Below are positions 53,584 to 62,771 of a DNA stretch of 64,000 nucleotides, piece by piece. The number at the start of each line of letters is the position of its first letter. Position 1 is the first letter of the stretch. Origin of the DNA: Desulfurivibrio dismutans (GTDB lineage Bacteria > Desulfobacterota > Desulfobulbia > Desulfobulbales > Desulfurivibrionaceae); assembly GCF_029210385.1 (NCBI RefSeq), contig NZ_JARGDQ010000004.1, positions 186,001 to 250,000 of the forward strand, read 5' to 3'. Made by a program: the position numbers and the translations under genes. Under the pieces are notes generated by a model. That model had not been told where the DNA came from and did not search any database. It saw only the letters and a list, made by a program, of their open reading frames with translations.

Positions 53584-55866
53584 TTACCAGATTTCTCGCA
53601 GGCCCTGCTGCTTGCGGGCCAGGTCCACCAGTCGTTCCAGTTCTACCTGCCAGGACGCGTGGACCCGGGCGGCCGATGGTGCGATCAGCTCCGGCAGGCC
53701 GTAAACCAGCCGGTCGGAAGCCCCGGAGGCCTCGATCACCGCCTCGATGGAACGGGCCCCGAACTTATACTCGGCCAGCAGTAACCGCAGCAGCAGCCCC
53801 GAGGTTTTGCGGGCCGCCTTCTTCCAGTGGGTATCCATCTGGTGGGCGATAATAAAGGCCCGCTTGATTAAAATACGCCGCAGTTTGGCCAGTTCCTGGG
53901 GGCCGGCCTGGTTGCAGAGCAGATCCCGGGGGATTTGGATGTCGTCGATGTCCAGTACTACCCGCAAACGGCTGAGAAAATCGGGAATTTTCAGGGTGCG
54001 CACCAGTTGTTGGGTGGCCGGCTCGGTGTCTTCCAGCAGGGCCGCCATCCCTTCGTAACTGGCCTTGACCCCGCCGGCAAAGACGAAGATCGAGCGGCCG
54101 ATGTTGTAGGGAACCCCGTGTACGTAGGTGATCCCGTCCTGCATGGAGGGCAGGAAGTAGCGCAGGTAACCGAACTCATGTTGATCGTAGCGGCAGTCAA
54201 ACTCGTCCCAGAAGACGATGGGCACCTTGCCCTTGGCCACCGAGGCCCGGATGGCGTCGATGGCGCTGTTGATCTCCTCGGGGCCGTCGAACTGGGTGAG
54301 GTTGAACTCGAAAAAATCAAAGGGGCTGATGTCGAACCGCCGCCCGATGACCTTGGCCACCTCTTTAACGGCAAATGACTTACCCGAGCCCGGCGGTCCG
54401 AAAACCCCCACACACAGTGGCCGCTGCACCTGCTCCCGGGAAACGTAGGAATCCATCACGTTCTGCAGGGTCACCACCGGCTCGATTTCCGCCGCGTCGG
54501 TGGTGCGTAGGTTACCCACGCTGAACATCCGCAGCTCGGCAAAGCCGTTTTTCCAGCTCACCTCGTTTTTCAGATAGTGCAGCACTTCGGCGATTACCCC
54601 GATGCAGTCGTTGGCCATGCTGCCCATCTGTTCCTTGACATAGGAGCTGACCGGCCAGGGGAAAAAATCCCGCACCGCTTCTTTTTTGGCTTCGTGCCAC
54701 TGTTGCCCGGAAACCACGTCCAGTTCCTGCTCAAATTCCGGCGTCAGTGGCGCCAGGTCGATGAAACAGGGGTCGTTTTTGTTTTCGATGAAGGAGCAGG
54801 CGGTGCCGTTGGGATAGGTGGAAGAAAAATCTAGCTCTGGAAAGCGCAGACCGCCGTCGAAGGCGTAACCGCTCTGGTGCAGCAGTTGCCAGTTGTTGAG
54901 CAACCGGGTGGAGTAGTCAAAAAAGGCGTTGCGGCAGAAATAGGGGCCGCCGGCCTGCAGCCAGTCACTGGCCAGCAGGCTGGTGGCTAACGTGTCGTAA
55001 CAGGGGGCGGAGCCTTTGTGCCGCGGCGAGCTTTTCTCCGGCAGGCAGCCGCTGCGATGGCGGAAATGGCCCCCATCCGGACCCAGGTACATGATGCCGT
55101 GGGGGAACATTTCCACGATGATGTGGCACATGAAGCGGCCGTTTTTCCACAGTCCCACCTCGGAGGTCTTAAGCGCCCGCAGGGTCATGGCCACGATGGT
55201 TTCCCAGATCACCGAGCTGTCCATCTCCATGCGGGTGGTTTCCAGGTCGGAAAGCCGGCAGAACAGGCAGAATTTGTCGCCGAACTGCCGAGCCCAGCTT
55301 TGCCAGTGGGCCACTCCGATGCCCATGGCGATAACCCAGGCTCCGGGGTTGAGTTCCTTGAACTCGTCGCTGGCCGCCGGTGGTCGGCCGCTGTCGTCAA
55401 TGATCATGATTCCCTGGTTGCCGACCATTTGCTCCCGGTTGCCGGGAGTGATCTCCAGATTGCGGGTGCTGGCCCGGCGTCCTTCCGGGGGTAAAAATTG
55501 CTGGAACATGAACCAGCCGTCGGCGGGGTCGGTTTCCCGGTCGGCTCGGCGATTGCGGAAAATCTGAAAGATTTCCTTGGGTTCGCCGTAGGTATGGGTG
55601 TCGATGCGGGGATTAAGCCCGGCGCGGCCCAGGTAGGTGGTCAGCCAGGTGCCGGTCTGTTCCAGGCGACCTTCCTCGATGCTGACCTCGCCGGCCAGCA
55701 GCTCGATCTGGTCACCGGGATTGTAGCCATAGGCCGGCAGGCTGCCCTCCCGCAGCAGGCTGACTTCCTTGACCGGCAGGTTGGTAATCCGCACCTTGGA
55801 TCCCAGCAGCAGCAGCTTGTGGTCGGGTATTGGTGGCTGTTTTTTGTTCGTGTCCGTTGGCGCCAT
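53584..55866 (-). CDS. Large AAA+ ATPase with PfkB-like N-terminal region
   Basis: The 760-residue protein has a single AAA+ domain at about 483-680 with Walker A GPPGSGKS (490-497) and Walker B IVFWDE (550-555). The first 270 residues resemble a degenerate PfkB-like fold of the kind fused to AAA+ or RyR domains in bacterial signalling or conflict proteins: GIMIIDDSGRPP (152-163) and CLFCRLSDLETTRMEMDSSV, where relatives have a DDLR and an SWERT-like helix. Residues 270-480 match nothing I know. It is monocistronic. A stress or defence role is conceivable, but there is no partner gene to support it. Confidence 0.7.
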   Translation of the reverse strand: MAPTDTNKKQPPIPDHKLLLLGSKVRITNLPVKEVSLLREGSLPAYGYNPGDQIELLAGEVSIEEGRLEQTGTWLTTYLGRAGLNPRIDTHTYGEPKEIFQIFRNRRADRETDPADGWFMFQQFLPPEGRRASTRNLEITPGNREQMVGNQGIMIIDDSGRPPAASDEFKELNPGAWVIAMGIGVAHWQSWARQFGDKFCLFCRLSDLETTRMEMDSSVIWETIVAMTLRALKTSEVGLWKNGRFMCHIIVEMFPHGIMYLGPDGGHFRHRSGCLPEKSSPRHKGSAPCYDTLATSLLASDWLQAGGPYFCRNAFFDYSTRLLNNWQLLHQSGYAFDGGLRFPELDFSSTYPNGTACSFIENKNDPCFIDLAPLTPEFEQELDVVSGQQWHEAKKEAVRDFFPWPVSSYVKEQMGSMANDCIGVIAEVLHYLKNEVSWKNGFAELRMFSVGNLRTTDAAEIEPVVTLQNVMDSYVSREQVQRPLCVGVFGPPGSGKSFAVKEVAKVIGRRFDISPFDFFEFNLTQFDGPEEINSAIDAIRASVAKGKVPIVFWDEFDCRYDQHEFGYLRYFLPSMQDGITYVHGVPYNIGRSIFVFAGGVKASYEGMAALLEDTEPATQQLVRTLKIPDFLSRLRVVLDIDDIQIPRDLLCNQAGPQELAKLRRILIKRAFIIAHQMDTHWKKAARKTSGLLLRLLLAEYKFGARSIEAVIEASGASDRLVYGLPELIAPSAARVHASWQVELERLVDLARKQQGLREIW

Positions 55867-55964
55867 GGTTTCACCTCTTCTTTTGCCCTTTGTAATGAAA
55901 AACCCAAAAGGCTATTTTCTCAAATCTTTTTTGTTAAACGCTGGAAAATAACGTTTTTTTATTA

Positions 55965-56432
55965 TCAGCCGGCAATACCGGGGAACAGGTAAAGCAGCAG
56001 GTGGATGCAGCCCAGGGCGTAAAGGCCGGCCAACAGGTCGTCCATGACAATGCCCAGGCCGCCGTGGCAGCGCTGGTCGATTAAACGGATGGGGAAGGGC
56101 TTGAGGATGTCGAAAAAACGGAAAAACACAAAGGCCAGCAGCCAGGCCAGGGGGGTGGCCGGCACGGCGATGAGGGCGATCAGCATGCCGGCCACCTCGT
56201 CAATCACCACCATGCCTGGGTCGGGGCGGTCGATAATCTTCTCCGCCATGCCGGAGATGAGTACCGCCAGCCCGATAATCGCCGCCAGGCTTAAGGCGTA
56301 AAGTTCCAGCGGCAGGTCCATGATGGCCCAATGGACGGGAAAGGCCGCCAGGGTGCCCCAGGTGCCGGGGGCCTTGGGCAGTCGGCCCAGGCCAAAGCCG
56401 GTGGCCAGTAGCATGATCAGCTTATCCATCAT
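55965..56432 (-). CDS. pgpA: Phosphatidylglycerophosphatase A
   Basis: PgpA removes phosphate from phosphatidylglycerophosphate to give phosphatidylglycerol. The 155-residue membrane protein has LPKAPGTWGTLAAFP, the VVIDEVAGMLIAL motif, FRFFDILKPFPIRLID and a GIVMDDLLAG motif with the catalytic acidic residues. Its ATG lies inside the end of larC (11-base overlap, ATGATGGATAA), so translation is coupled; it ends the operon that begins at galU. Confidence 0.93.
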   Translation of the reverse strand: MMDKLIMLLATGFGLGRLPKAPGTWGTLAAFPVHWAIMDLPLELYALSLAAIIGLAVLISGMAEKIIDRPDPGMVVIDEVAGMLIALIAVPATPLAWLLAFVFFRFFDILKPFPIRLIDQRCHGGLGIVMDDLLAGLYALGCIHLLLYLFPGIAG

Positions 56433-57666
56433 AATCCTCTTGGGCAGAATCCTCCCGGGCAGAACCCTTGCGAATAGAATCCTCCCGGGGTTGGCACTGC
56501 TCCGGCGGCATGGCCGCTACCAGGGTATGGATTTGCAGCAGTGGCACCTGGTACTGCAAGGCCGCCTGCCGGCAGGACTCGTATTCGGGGTATATCACTA
56601 CCCCCCGGGGGGTGGTGACTTTTTTGACGGCAATTTCCCCCCAGGGGGTGGTAACCGTACCCATTTCCCGGGGCAGGGTCAGGCGCTGTTCCCAGCGGAA
56701 ACGAAGGCCGATGGCGGTGGTTTCGCTGAGCAGGCATTCTTTCAGCTGCCGGGCTTGGGCCGGGTCGGCCAGCACCCGCAGCAGATAACCGGGGCGGCCT
56801 TTTTTCATCAACAACGGGGTCAGGGAGACGTCCAGGGAGCCCAAGGTTAGCAGCCGTTCACAAAGATGGGGAAAACTCTCCGCCGACCAGTCGTCGAGCT
56901 GGGTTTCGATTACTTCGATGCTCTGGGCCTCCGCTGGTTGCTCCGCCGTGCCGACCAGCAGCCGCAACAGGTTGGGTTTACCGTCGGGGCGCTGCTTGCT
57001 GCCGGCGCCATAGCCAAGGTGGCGAATGGTCATGGGCGGCGGCGGCCCGCATGCCGTGGCCAGGGCCTTGACCAGGGCCGCCCCGGTGGGGGTCACCAGC
57101 TCCATCTCCAGATCCAGACCGTAAGTTGGCAGATCCCGCAGCAGTTCCATGGTGGCGGGGGCCGGCAGAGGCAGGGGACCGTGGCTGGTGTGCACCCAGC
57201 CCCGGGTAAGGGGCAGCGGGGAACAGAGCAGGCGGTCGATCTTGAAATAGGCCAGGCCAATGGCCGCCCCGACGATATCAACCAGGGAGTCCACCGCGCC
57301 GACCTCGTGGAAATGCACCTCTTCCACGGCAACGCCATGCACCCGGGCCTCGGCTTCGGCCAGGTGCTGAAAGATCGGGATGGCCTTTTCTTTGACCTCC
57401 TGGTCCAGTTCCGCCGCCGTGAGCAGCTCCCGGATCTCCCGCCAGGTGCGCGGAGGCTGTTGGCCGGTCAACTTGACCTGGAAGTTTAAAGCGCTGATGC
57501 CGCCCTGGCTGGTCCGCTGCCCTTCCAGTTCGTAACCTTTAAGAGGCAGCCCGGCCAGTTGCCGGCGAAGATGCTCCAACGGCAACCCGGCATCCAGCAG
57601 GGCGGCCAGCAGCATATCCCCGGCCAGGCCGGAAAAGCAATCCAGATATGCGATGTTGCCCGTCAT
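56422..57666 (-). CDS. larC: Nickel-pincer cofactor biosynthesis protein LarC
   Basis: LarC is the cyclometallase that inserts nickel into the pyridinium-thioamide pincer cofactor of lactate racemase-type enzymes. The 414 residues include the start TGNIAYLDCFSGLAGDMLLA, EEVHFHEVGAVDSLVDIVG, and ELVTPTGAALVKAL near residue 200. Unlike Lactobacillus larC1/larC2 it is one continuous frame. The last 20 or so residues are low-complexity (PREDS/IRKGS/AREDS/AQEDY pentads) encoded by 15-base tandem repeats at about 56435-56492. Its ATG overlaps the fmt stop by four bases. larB and larE are not in this window. Confidence 0.92.
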   Translation of the reverse strand: MTGNIAYLDCFSGLAGDMLLAALLDAGLPLEHLRRQLAGLPLKGYELEGQRTSQGGISALNFQVKLTGQQPPRTWREIRELLTAAELDQEVKEKAIPIFQHLAEAEARVHGVAVEEVHFHEVGAVDSLVDIVGAAIGLAYFKIDRLLCSPLPLTRGWVHTSHGPLPLPAPATMELLRDLPTYGLDLEMELVTPTGAALVKALATACGPPPPMTIRHLGYGAGSKQRPDGKPNLLRLLVGTAEQPAEAQSIEVIETQLDDWSAESFPHLCERLLTLGSLDVSLTPLLMKKGRPGYLLRVLADPAQARQLKECLLSETTAIGLRFRWEQRLTLPREMGTVTTPWGEIAVKKVTTPRGVVIYPEYESCRQAALQYQVPLLQIHTLVAAMPPEQCQPREDSIRKGSAREDSAQEDYDG

Positions 57667-58619
57667 GTGCCGAAACGTTGGCCGGACTTTAAGGGGTGGC
57701 CGCGGTGAAAGTCGCTTATCTTCAGCCGCTTGCCACCTTCTCGCTGGATTTCCTCCACCAGCAGGCAACCCTTGCCGGTGGCGATCCCCAGCCGGTCATA
57801 TTCCGGCTGCAGCATGGTGATGGTGCCAGGTTCCGCCCCGGCGGGTTCGGTGGCCGTGGTCGGCAGGAAAAGCCGGATGCCCTGGCCTTCCAGGGTGGTC
57901 CGGGCCAGCGGCCAGGGGTCCAGGCCGCGAATCAGGCAGGAGATTTGGTTGGCCGACAGGCTCCAGTCGATATTACTCATGGTCTTGCACAGCGGCGGGG
58001 CCGTGGTGGCCAGGCGATCATCCTGTTTAACGGGTGGCAGTTGTCCGGCCTGGAGCAGCTCCAACGCCTCCACCAGGGCTCGGCCGCCCACCTGCGACAT
58101 TTTGGCCGCCAGGCTGCCGCTGGTGTCATCCGGGGCGATGGCCAGACGGCGCTGCAGAAGAATGTCGCCGGTATCCATGCCCTCGTCCATCTGCATGATG
58201 GTTACCCCGGTTTCACTCTCGCCGTTTAAGATCGCCCACTGGATGGGGGCCGCCCCGCGGTAGGCCGGCAACAGGGAGCCGTGGATATTGATGGTGCCCA
58301 GCGGCGGCAGGTTTAACAGCGGGCCGGGCAGGATCCGGCCGTAGGCGGCCACAACCAGTAGGTCCGGCTGGTAACTCTTTATTTCCTCAAGGAATTCTTT
58401 GGTTTTTATGTTGCTGGGCTGCAGCACCGGGATCCCCCTGCCGACGGCCAGTTCCTTGCTCGGCGGCGGGCTGAGTTTTTTACCCCGACCCTTGGGGCGG
58501 TCGGGCTGACAGACCACCGCCACCACCTCTTCGCCATGGTCCAGCAGGGCCTGCAGGGGGGCGACGGCAAACTCCGGGGTGCCCATGTAGATGATGCGGT
58601 AAGGCCGGCTCCGGCTCAT
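57663..58619 (-). CDS. fmt: Methionyl-tRNA formyltransferase
   Basis: Fmt formylates initiator Met-tRNA. The 318 residues contain YMGTPEFAVAPLQALL, the catalytic INIHGSLLPAYRGAAPIQWA and MDEGMDTGDILLQ. It overlaps def by four bases (ATGA) upstream and larC by four bases downstream, so the three are translated in series. Pairing with def is near universal. Confidence 0.97.
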   Translation of the reverse strand: MSRSRPYRIIYMGTPEFAVAPLQALLDHGEEVVAVVCQPDRPKGRGKKLSPPPSKELAVGRGIPVLQPSNIKTKEFLEEIKSYQPDLLVVAAYGRILPGPLLNLPPLGTINIHGSLLPAYRGAAPIQWAILNGESETGVTIMQMDEGMDTGDILLQRRLAIAPDDTSGSLAAKMSQVGGRALVEALELLQAGQLPPVKQDDRLATTAPPLCKTMSNIDWSLSANQISCLIRGLDPWPLARTTLEGQGIRLFLPTTATEPAGAEPGTITMLQPEYDRLGIATGKGCLLVEEIQREGGKRLKISDFHRGHPLKSGQRFGT

Positions 58620-59197
58620 GATTCTTCCGCCTGGATAATTTTTTTCAGTTTTTTGCGGTATAAGGAGCGTTTAAGGGGGCTGATGCGGTCGATAAAGAGG
58701 GTGCCGTCGAGATGGTCCAGTTCATGCTGGATCACCCGGGCAAAAAAATCCTCGGCGGCAAAATCAAGCGGTTGGCCGTCCAGATCCTGGGCCTTGACCC
58801 GGACCCTGGCAAAACGTTTGACGTTGGTGGCGTATTCAAGGACGCTGAGACAGCCTTCCTCGTCAACCTGTTGCCCTTCGGCCTCGACAATCTCGGGGTT
58901 GATCAGCACCAGCGAGGGCGCCAGCGTTTCCTCGGAGGCAGCCGAAGCACCGGCGTCGCTCTGCTCCTCGGCCAAAGCAGCTCGCTGTTCATCGGACAGG
59001 GTTACCCGGCCGGCGATCACCACCACCCGCAGGGGCACCCCGATTTGCGGTGCCGCCAGTCCCACGCCCGGCGCCGCATGCATGGTTTCGATCATGTCGG
59101 CGGCCAGTTGGCGCAGTTCATCGTTGAATTCGGTCACCGGCCGGGCCTTGCTCTTCAGCGAAGCCACCGGAAATGTGACAATGGGTTGGATAGCCAT
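58616..59197 (-). CDS. def: Peptide deformylase
   Basis: Def removes the formyl group from nascent proteins. The 193 residues have the three family motifs: GVGLAAPQIG (44-53), EGCLS with metal ligand Cys116, and QHELDHLDG with His158, Glu159 and His162. An Ala/Ser/Glu-rich insertion of about 30 residues (63-95) between motifs 1 and 2 is longer than in E. coli Def and lies on the loop before the next strand. It starts six bases after priA. Confidence 0.96.
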   Translation of the reverse strand: MAIQPIVTFPVASLKSKARPVTEFNDELRQLAADMIETMHAAPGVGLAAPQIGVPLRVVVIAGRVTLSDEQRAALAEEQSDAGASAASEETLAPSLVLINPEIVEAEGQQVDEEGCLSVLEYATNVKRFARVRVKAQDLDGQPLDFAAEDFFARVIQHELDHLDGTLFIDRISPLKRSLYRKKLKKIIQAEES

Positions 59198-59203
59198 GGG
59201 GTT

Positions 59204-61747
59204 CTATAGCATATTTTCGGGATCAACGTCCAGACTCAATTTGACCGTGGAAGAGCCGGCCAGGCGGGTATATTCGCCCAGCAGCGCCTGGCAGAGCCGG
59301 TGCAGGGGGGCCACCCCCTGGCCTTTGAGCAGCAGCTGCCAGCGGAAGCGGTCTTTGAGGCGGGACAGCGGCGCCGGAGCCGGCCCCAGCACCCGGGTGG
59401 CGGGATCGGCGGCCTGCCGGGCGAACTCCCCCAGTTTCTGGGCCAGTTCTTGTACCTTCTCTTCCTTTTCGCCGTCGAAACGGAGGTTGATCAGCCGCCC
59501 CCAGGGGGGAAAGCCCAAGCGCCGACGCAGGGCGATCTCCTGCTCAAAAAGTCCCTGGTAATCGTGGGCCTGGGCCAGGGCGATGCTGTAGTGCTCACTC
59601 TGCAGGGTCTGGACCAGCACCCGGCCCGGTTGCTCCCCCCGGCCGGCCCGGCCGGTGACCTGGGTGAGCAGTTGAAAGGTGCGCTCCGCCGCCTTGTAGT
59701 CGGGAATTCCCAGCCCGGCGTCGGCCCAGACGATGCCCACCAGGGTGACTTGGGGGAAATGGTGCCCCTTGGTGATCATCTGGGTGCCGATGAGGATATC
59801 CACCTCCTGGTCCCGCACCGCCTTGAGCACCTTGAAAAATTCCTTGCGGTCACGGCTGGTGTCCTGGTCCAGGCGGGCCAGGCGGGCGGCGGGGAAGTGG
59901 CGGCGCAGTTCTTCCTCCAGGCGTTCGGTGCCAAAACCTGCCGGTACCAGGGTGCCGGAGCGGCAATGGGGACACAGGCTGGCCCGGGGCTGGCGGTAGC
60001 CGCAGTGGTGGCAGAGCAAGGCATCGGCCTTTTTGTGGTAGGTCAGGCTGACCTGGCAGTGGCGGCACTGCACCGGCCGGCCGCAATCCTTGCAGAGCAC
60101 CAGGTTGGCAAAGCCCCGGCGGTTGAGGAAGACCAGCGACTGGTGGCCGGCAACCAGATTCTCCTTCAGCGCCCGCACCAGTTGGGGGGAAAAGAGCGGC
60201 GGCAGGCCGGAGACGGTTTTGACCTCTTTGAGATCGACGATCTCCACCGTCGGCAGCGGCCGGTCCTCCACCCGGCGGGTCATCTCCAGCAGTTCAAATT
60301 TACCCTGTCGAGCGGCGTGGTAGCTGCTCACCGCCGGAGTGGCCGAACCCAGGATGACCGTTGCCTGCTGCTGCAGGCCGCGCAACAGGGCCAGGTCGCG
60401 GGCGTTGTAGCGCAGGCCTTCCTCCTGCTTGTAGGCCGGGTCGTGCTCTTCATCGACGATGATCAGGCCGGGGGCGGGCAGGGGGGCGAAGATGGCCGAA
60501 CGGGCGCCGATGGCGATTTTGGCCTCGCCGCCCAGCAGCAGGCTCCACTGGTCGAAGCGCTGGCCGCCGGACAGCCCGCTGTGCAGCAGGGCCACGGCGT
60601 TGCCGAAGCGGGAGCAGAAATGGCCCTCCAGTTGGGTGGCCAGGGCGATTTCCGGCACCAGTACCAGTACCTGGCGGCCCTGCGCCAGGGTGGCCTCGGC
60701 GGCCCGCAGGTAGATTTCGGTCTTGCCGCTGCCGGTAATGCCGTGCAGCAGAAAGGGGGCGTACTCCCGGCGGTCGATGGCCGGCGTCAGCCGAGCCATA
60801 ACGGTACTCTGTTCGGCGGTGAGCTGTTCGGGCCGGGGAAAAAAGGGTGGTGCATCCCCGAAGGGATCGCGGTACAGGCGCTGTTCAAAGGTGCTGATCA
60901 GGTTGCGGGTCAGCAGCTCCTTCAAGGCTCGGCCGGCGCCGGGGTAACGCTTGAGCAGCTCCCGCCGGGGGACGCCGCTGGGGGTGTTGTGGCCATTGGA
61001 GGCGCTGGGGTCGCCGGGGTCGCCGGGGACAGCGGGCTCGCCGGAGGCACCCGGGCCGCCGGAATTGCCACCGGCCAGTTCCCGGAGCAGCTCCAGGGTT
61101 TTTTGTTCCGAGGGTTTGAGCGGGACGGATTGCTGATTTTGCGGGATAATGATGGTTTCTGTTTTGGCCCGTACACTTTCCCGGCGCAGCCGGTTGTCGA
61201 TCTCGATCAGACCCTCTTCCTGCCAGCGTTTGAGTTCCGGTGGCCGTCGGCGGATCACCGTGGCACTTTTGGCGGCGCTCAACTCGCCCCTGGTCAGCAG
61301 TTCGGGCAGCCAGTCGGGGGGCGGAGAGGGGGCGCGGCGCTTGCTTCCGGGAGATTGGGCAAGAGAGGGCAGTTCTTCGGCGCCCCGGTCGGTGAGCTTG
61401 ATGATCCGGGTGCTTCGGCGGCTGAGACCGGCGGGCAGGGCGTGCTGGATCACTTCCCCGATGGGATGGTGGTAGTAGTCGGCGATCCAGCGGAAAAAAG
61501 GCACCATGGCGGCGGGGAACAGCGGTTCGTCGTCCAGCACCGCCAGGGCGGCTCGCAGGGCGTTGAAGGCCGGCGGTTCGGTGTGGCAGGCCAGCAGGTA
61601 ACCGGTAACCTGCCTCCGTCCCAGCGGGACCAGCAGGCGATGGCCGGGGGCCAGGCGCTTTACTCCCGGCGGTGGGGCGTAACTGAGGGGCTGATGAATG
61701 GGGGCCGCCACCGCCACTTCAAAATATAGGGGAGTATCGTCGCTCAT
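59204..61747 (-). CDS. priA: Primosomal replication-restart helicase PriA
   Basis: PriA reloads the replisome at stalled forks. The 847 residues (about 730 in E. coli) show the N-terminal DNA-binding domain, Walker A GITGSGKT (336-343), the DEEH box in IIVDEEHDPAY, and the zinc-binding CxxC series (CKDCG, CRHC, CHHCG, CPHC). The extra length includes a Gly/Pro/Ser-rich, collagen-like insert at about 226-258 between the DNA-binding and helicase parts. It lies 12 bases after galU in the same operon. Confidence 0.96.
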   Translation of the reverse strand: MSDDTPLYFEVAVAAPIHQPLSYAPPPGVKRLAPGHRLLVPLGRRQVTGYLLACHTEPPAFNALRAALAVLDDEPLFPAAMVPFFRWIADYYHHPIGEVIQHALPAGLSRRSTRIIKLTDRGAEELPSLAQSPGSKRRAPSPPPDWLPELLTRGELSAAKSATVIRRRPPELKRWQEEGLIEIDNRLRRESVRAKTETIIIPQNQQSVPLKPSEQKTLELLRELAGGNSGGPGASGEPAVPGDPGDPSASNGHNTPSGVPRRELLKRYPGAGRALKELLTRNLISTFEQRLYRDPFGDAPPFFPRPEQLTAEQSTVMARLTPAIDRREYAPFLLHGITGSGKTEIYLRAAEATLAQGRQVLVLVPEIALATQLEGHFCSRFGNAVALLHSGLSGGQRFDQWSLLLGGEAKIAIGARSAIFAPLPAPGLIIVDEEHDPAYKQEEGLRYNARDLALLRGLQQQATVILGSATPAVSSYHAARQGKFELLEMTRRVEDRPLPTVEIVDLKEVKTVSGLPPLFSPQLVRALKENLVAGHQSLVFLNRRGFANLVLCKDCGRPVQCRHCQVSLTYHKKADALLCHHCGYRQPRASLCPHCRSGTLVPAGFGTERLEEELRRHFPAARLARLDQDTSRDRKEFFKVLKAVRDQEVDILIGTQMITKGHHFPQVTLVGIVWADAGLGIPDYKAAERTFQLLTQVTGRAGRGEQPGRVLVQTLQSEHYSIALAQAHDYQGLFEQEIALRRRLGFPPWGRLINLRFDGEKEEKVQELAQKLGEFARQAADPATRVLGPAPAPLSRLKDRFRWQLLLKGQGVAPLHRLCQALLGEYTRLAGSSTVKLSLDVDPENML

Positions 61748-61759
61748 GAAAGGTGATGC

Positions 61760-62632
61760 TTAAAGGGAGGTGCAGATCTCCTTGAGGTGTTTGCGGAACC
61801 CTGGTCCCAGGGATGGGTGGCAGCGGGCAAAGGCGACGATGGCCTTCAGGTAGCCCAGCTTGTCGCCGGCATCGTAGCGGGTGCCTTCAAACTCGTAGGC
61901 GTACAGGGGGCGCTTGTTGGCCAGGGCCATCAGGGCGTCGGTGAGCTGGATCTCACCGCCGTGGCCGGGGGTGGTTTGTTGCAGCAGGGAAAAAATGTCC
62001 GGCTGCAGCAGATAGCGGCCGATGATGGCCAGGTCCGAGTCGGTGGTGCCGGGGGGCGGTTTTTCCACCATCCGCCGCACCCGGTGCACCCGCTCCTGTA
62101 CCGGTTCGCCTTCAACAATACCGTACTGGCCGGTCTCCTCCGGGGACACCTTCTGGATGGCGACGATGGACTCCTGCACCTCCTCGTAGAGGTTGAGCAT
62201 CTGCCTGCAGCAGGGCAGGTTCTCGGAGAGCACCAGGTCGTCTCCCAGCAGCACCAGGAAGGGCTCGTCACCCACCACGTTGCGGGCGCTCCAGATGGCA
62301 TGCCCCAGCCCCAGGGGCTTTTTCTGGCGCACGGCGATGATGTCGATGAGGTTGGAGATATGGCGCACCTCTTCGTACAGTTCGGGCTTGTTTTTCTCCC
62401 GCAGCAGGGTGTCCAGCTCGAAGTTGTAGTCGAAGTGGTTTTCGATGGCCGACTTGCCCTCGCTGGTGACAAAGATAATCACCTCGATGCCGGAGTTGAC
62501 CACCTCTTCCACGATGTACTGGATGGTGGGTCGGTCGACGATGGTCAGCATCTCCTTGGGGATGGCCTTGCTGGCCGGCAGAAAACGGGTACCCAGGCCG
62601 GCGACGGGAATTACGGCTTTGCGAACTTTCAT
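61760..62632 (-). CDS. galU: UTP-glucose-1-phosphate uridylyltransferase
   Basis: GalU makes UDP-glucose for polysaccharide and envelope synthesis. The 290 residues begin KVRKAVIPVAGLGTRFLPAS, carry the nucleotide-binding GLGTRFLP motif, then KAIPKEML, LVLLGDDLV and GRYLLQPDIFSLL. ATG 62632 is chosen, with AGGAG nine bases upstream, over an upstream candidate at 62656. It is first in the galU-priA-def-fmt-larC-pgpA operon. A TATAAT-like sequence at 62686-62691 in the divergent gap could serve it or tilS. Confidence 0.96.
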   Translation of the reverse strand: MKVRKAVIPVAGLGTRFLPASKAIPKEMLTIVDRPTIQYIVEEVVNSGIEVIIFVTSEGKSAIENHFDYNFELDTLLREKNKPELYEEVRHISNLIDIIAVRQKKPLGLGHAIWSARNVVGDEPFLVLLGDDLVLSENLPCCRQMLNLYEEVQESIVAIQKVSPEETGQYGIVEGEPVQERVHRVRRMVEKPPPGTTDSDLAIIGRYLLQPDIFSLLQQTTPGHGGEIQLTDALMALANKRPLYAYEFEGTRYDAGDKLGYLKAIVAFARCHPSLGPGFRKHLKEICTSL

Positions 62633-62771
62633 TTTGATTCTCCTGGTTGACAACAAGGTTTGCCTGGCATCGGCGAAACATTAACTATAATATGTTGCAC
62701 ATTGTCCATCTTAGCAACCGTTTTGAAGCGCCCACGGTGGACGGCAGATTAACTTGAACGGCTTGAAAAGC

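Noticed and set aside
59300-61729. An open frame of about 800 codons on the plus strand opposite priA
   Set aside because: It mirrors a clear PriA coding region in GC-rich DNA and has no protein family features, only Gly/Gln/His-rich shadow composition.
62647-62691. TTGACA and TATAAT in the galU-tilS gap as one promoter
   Set aside because: The two hexamers are 33 bases apart, far beyond a functional spacer; only the -10-like sequence may be relevant.
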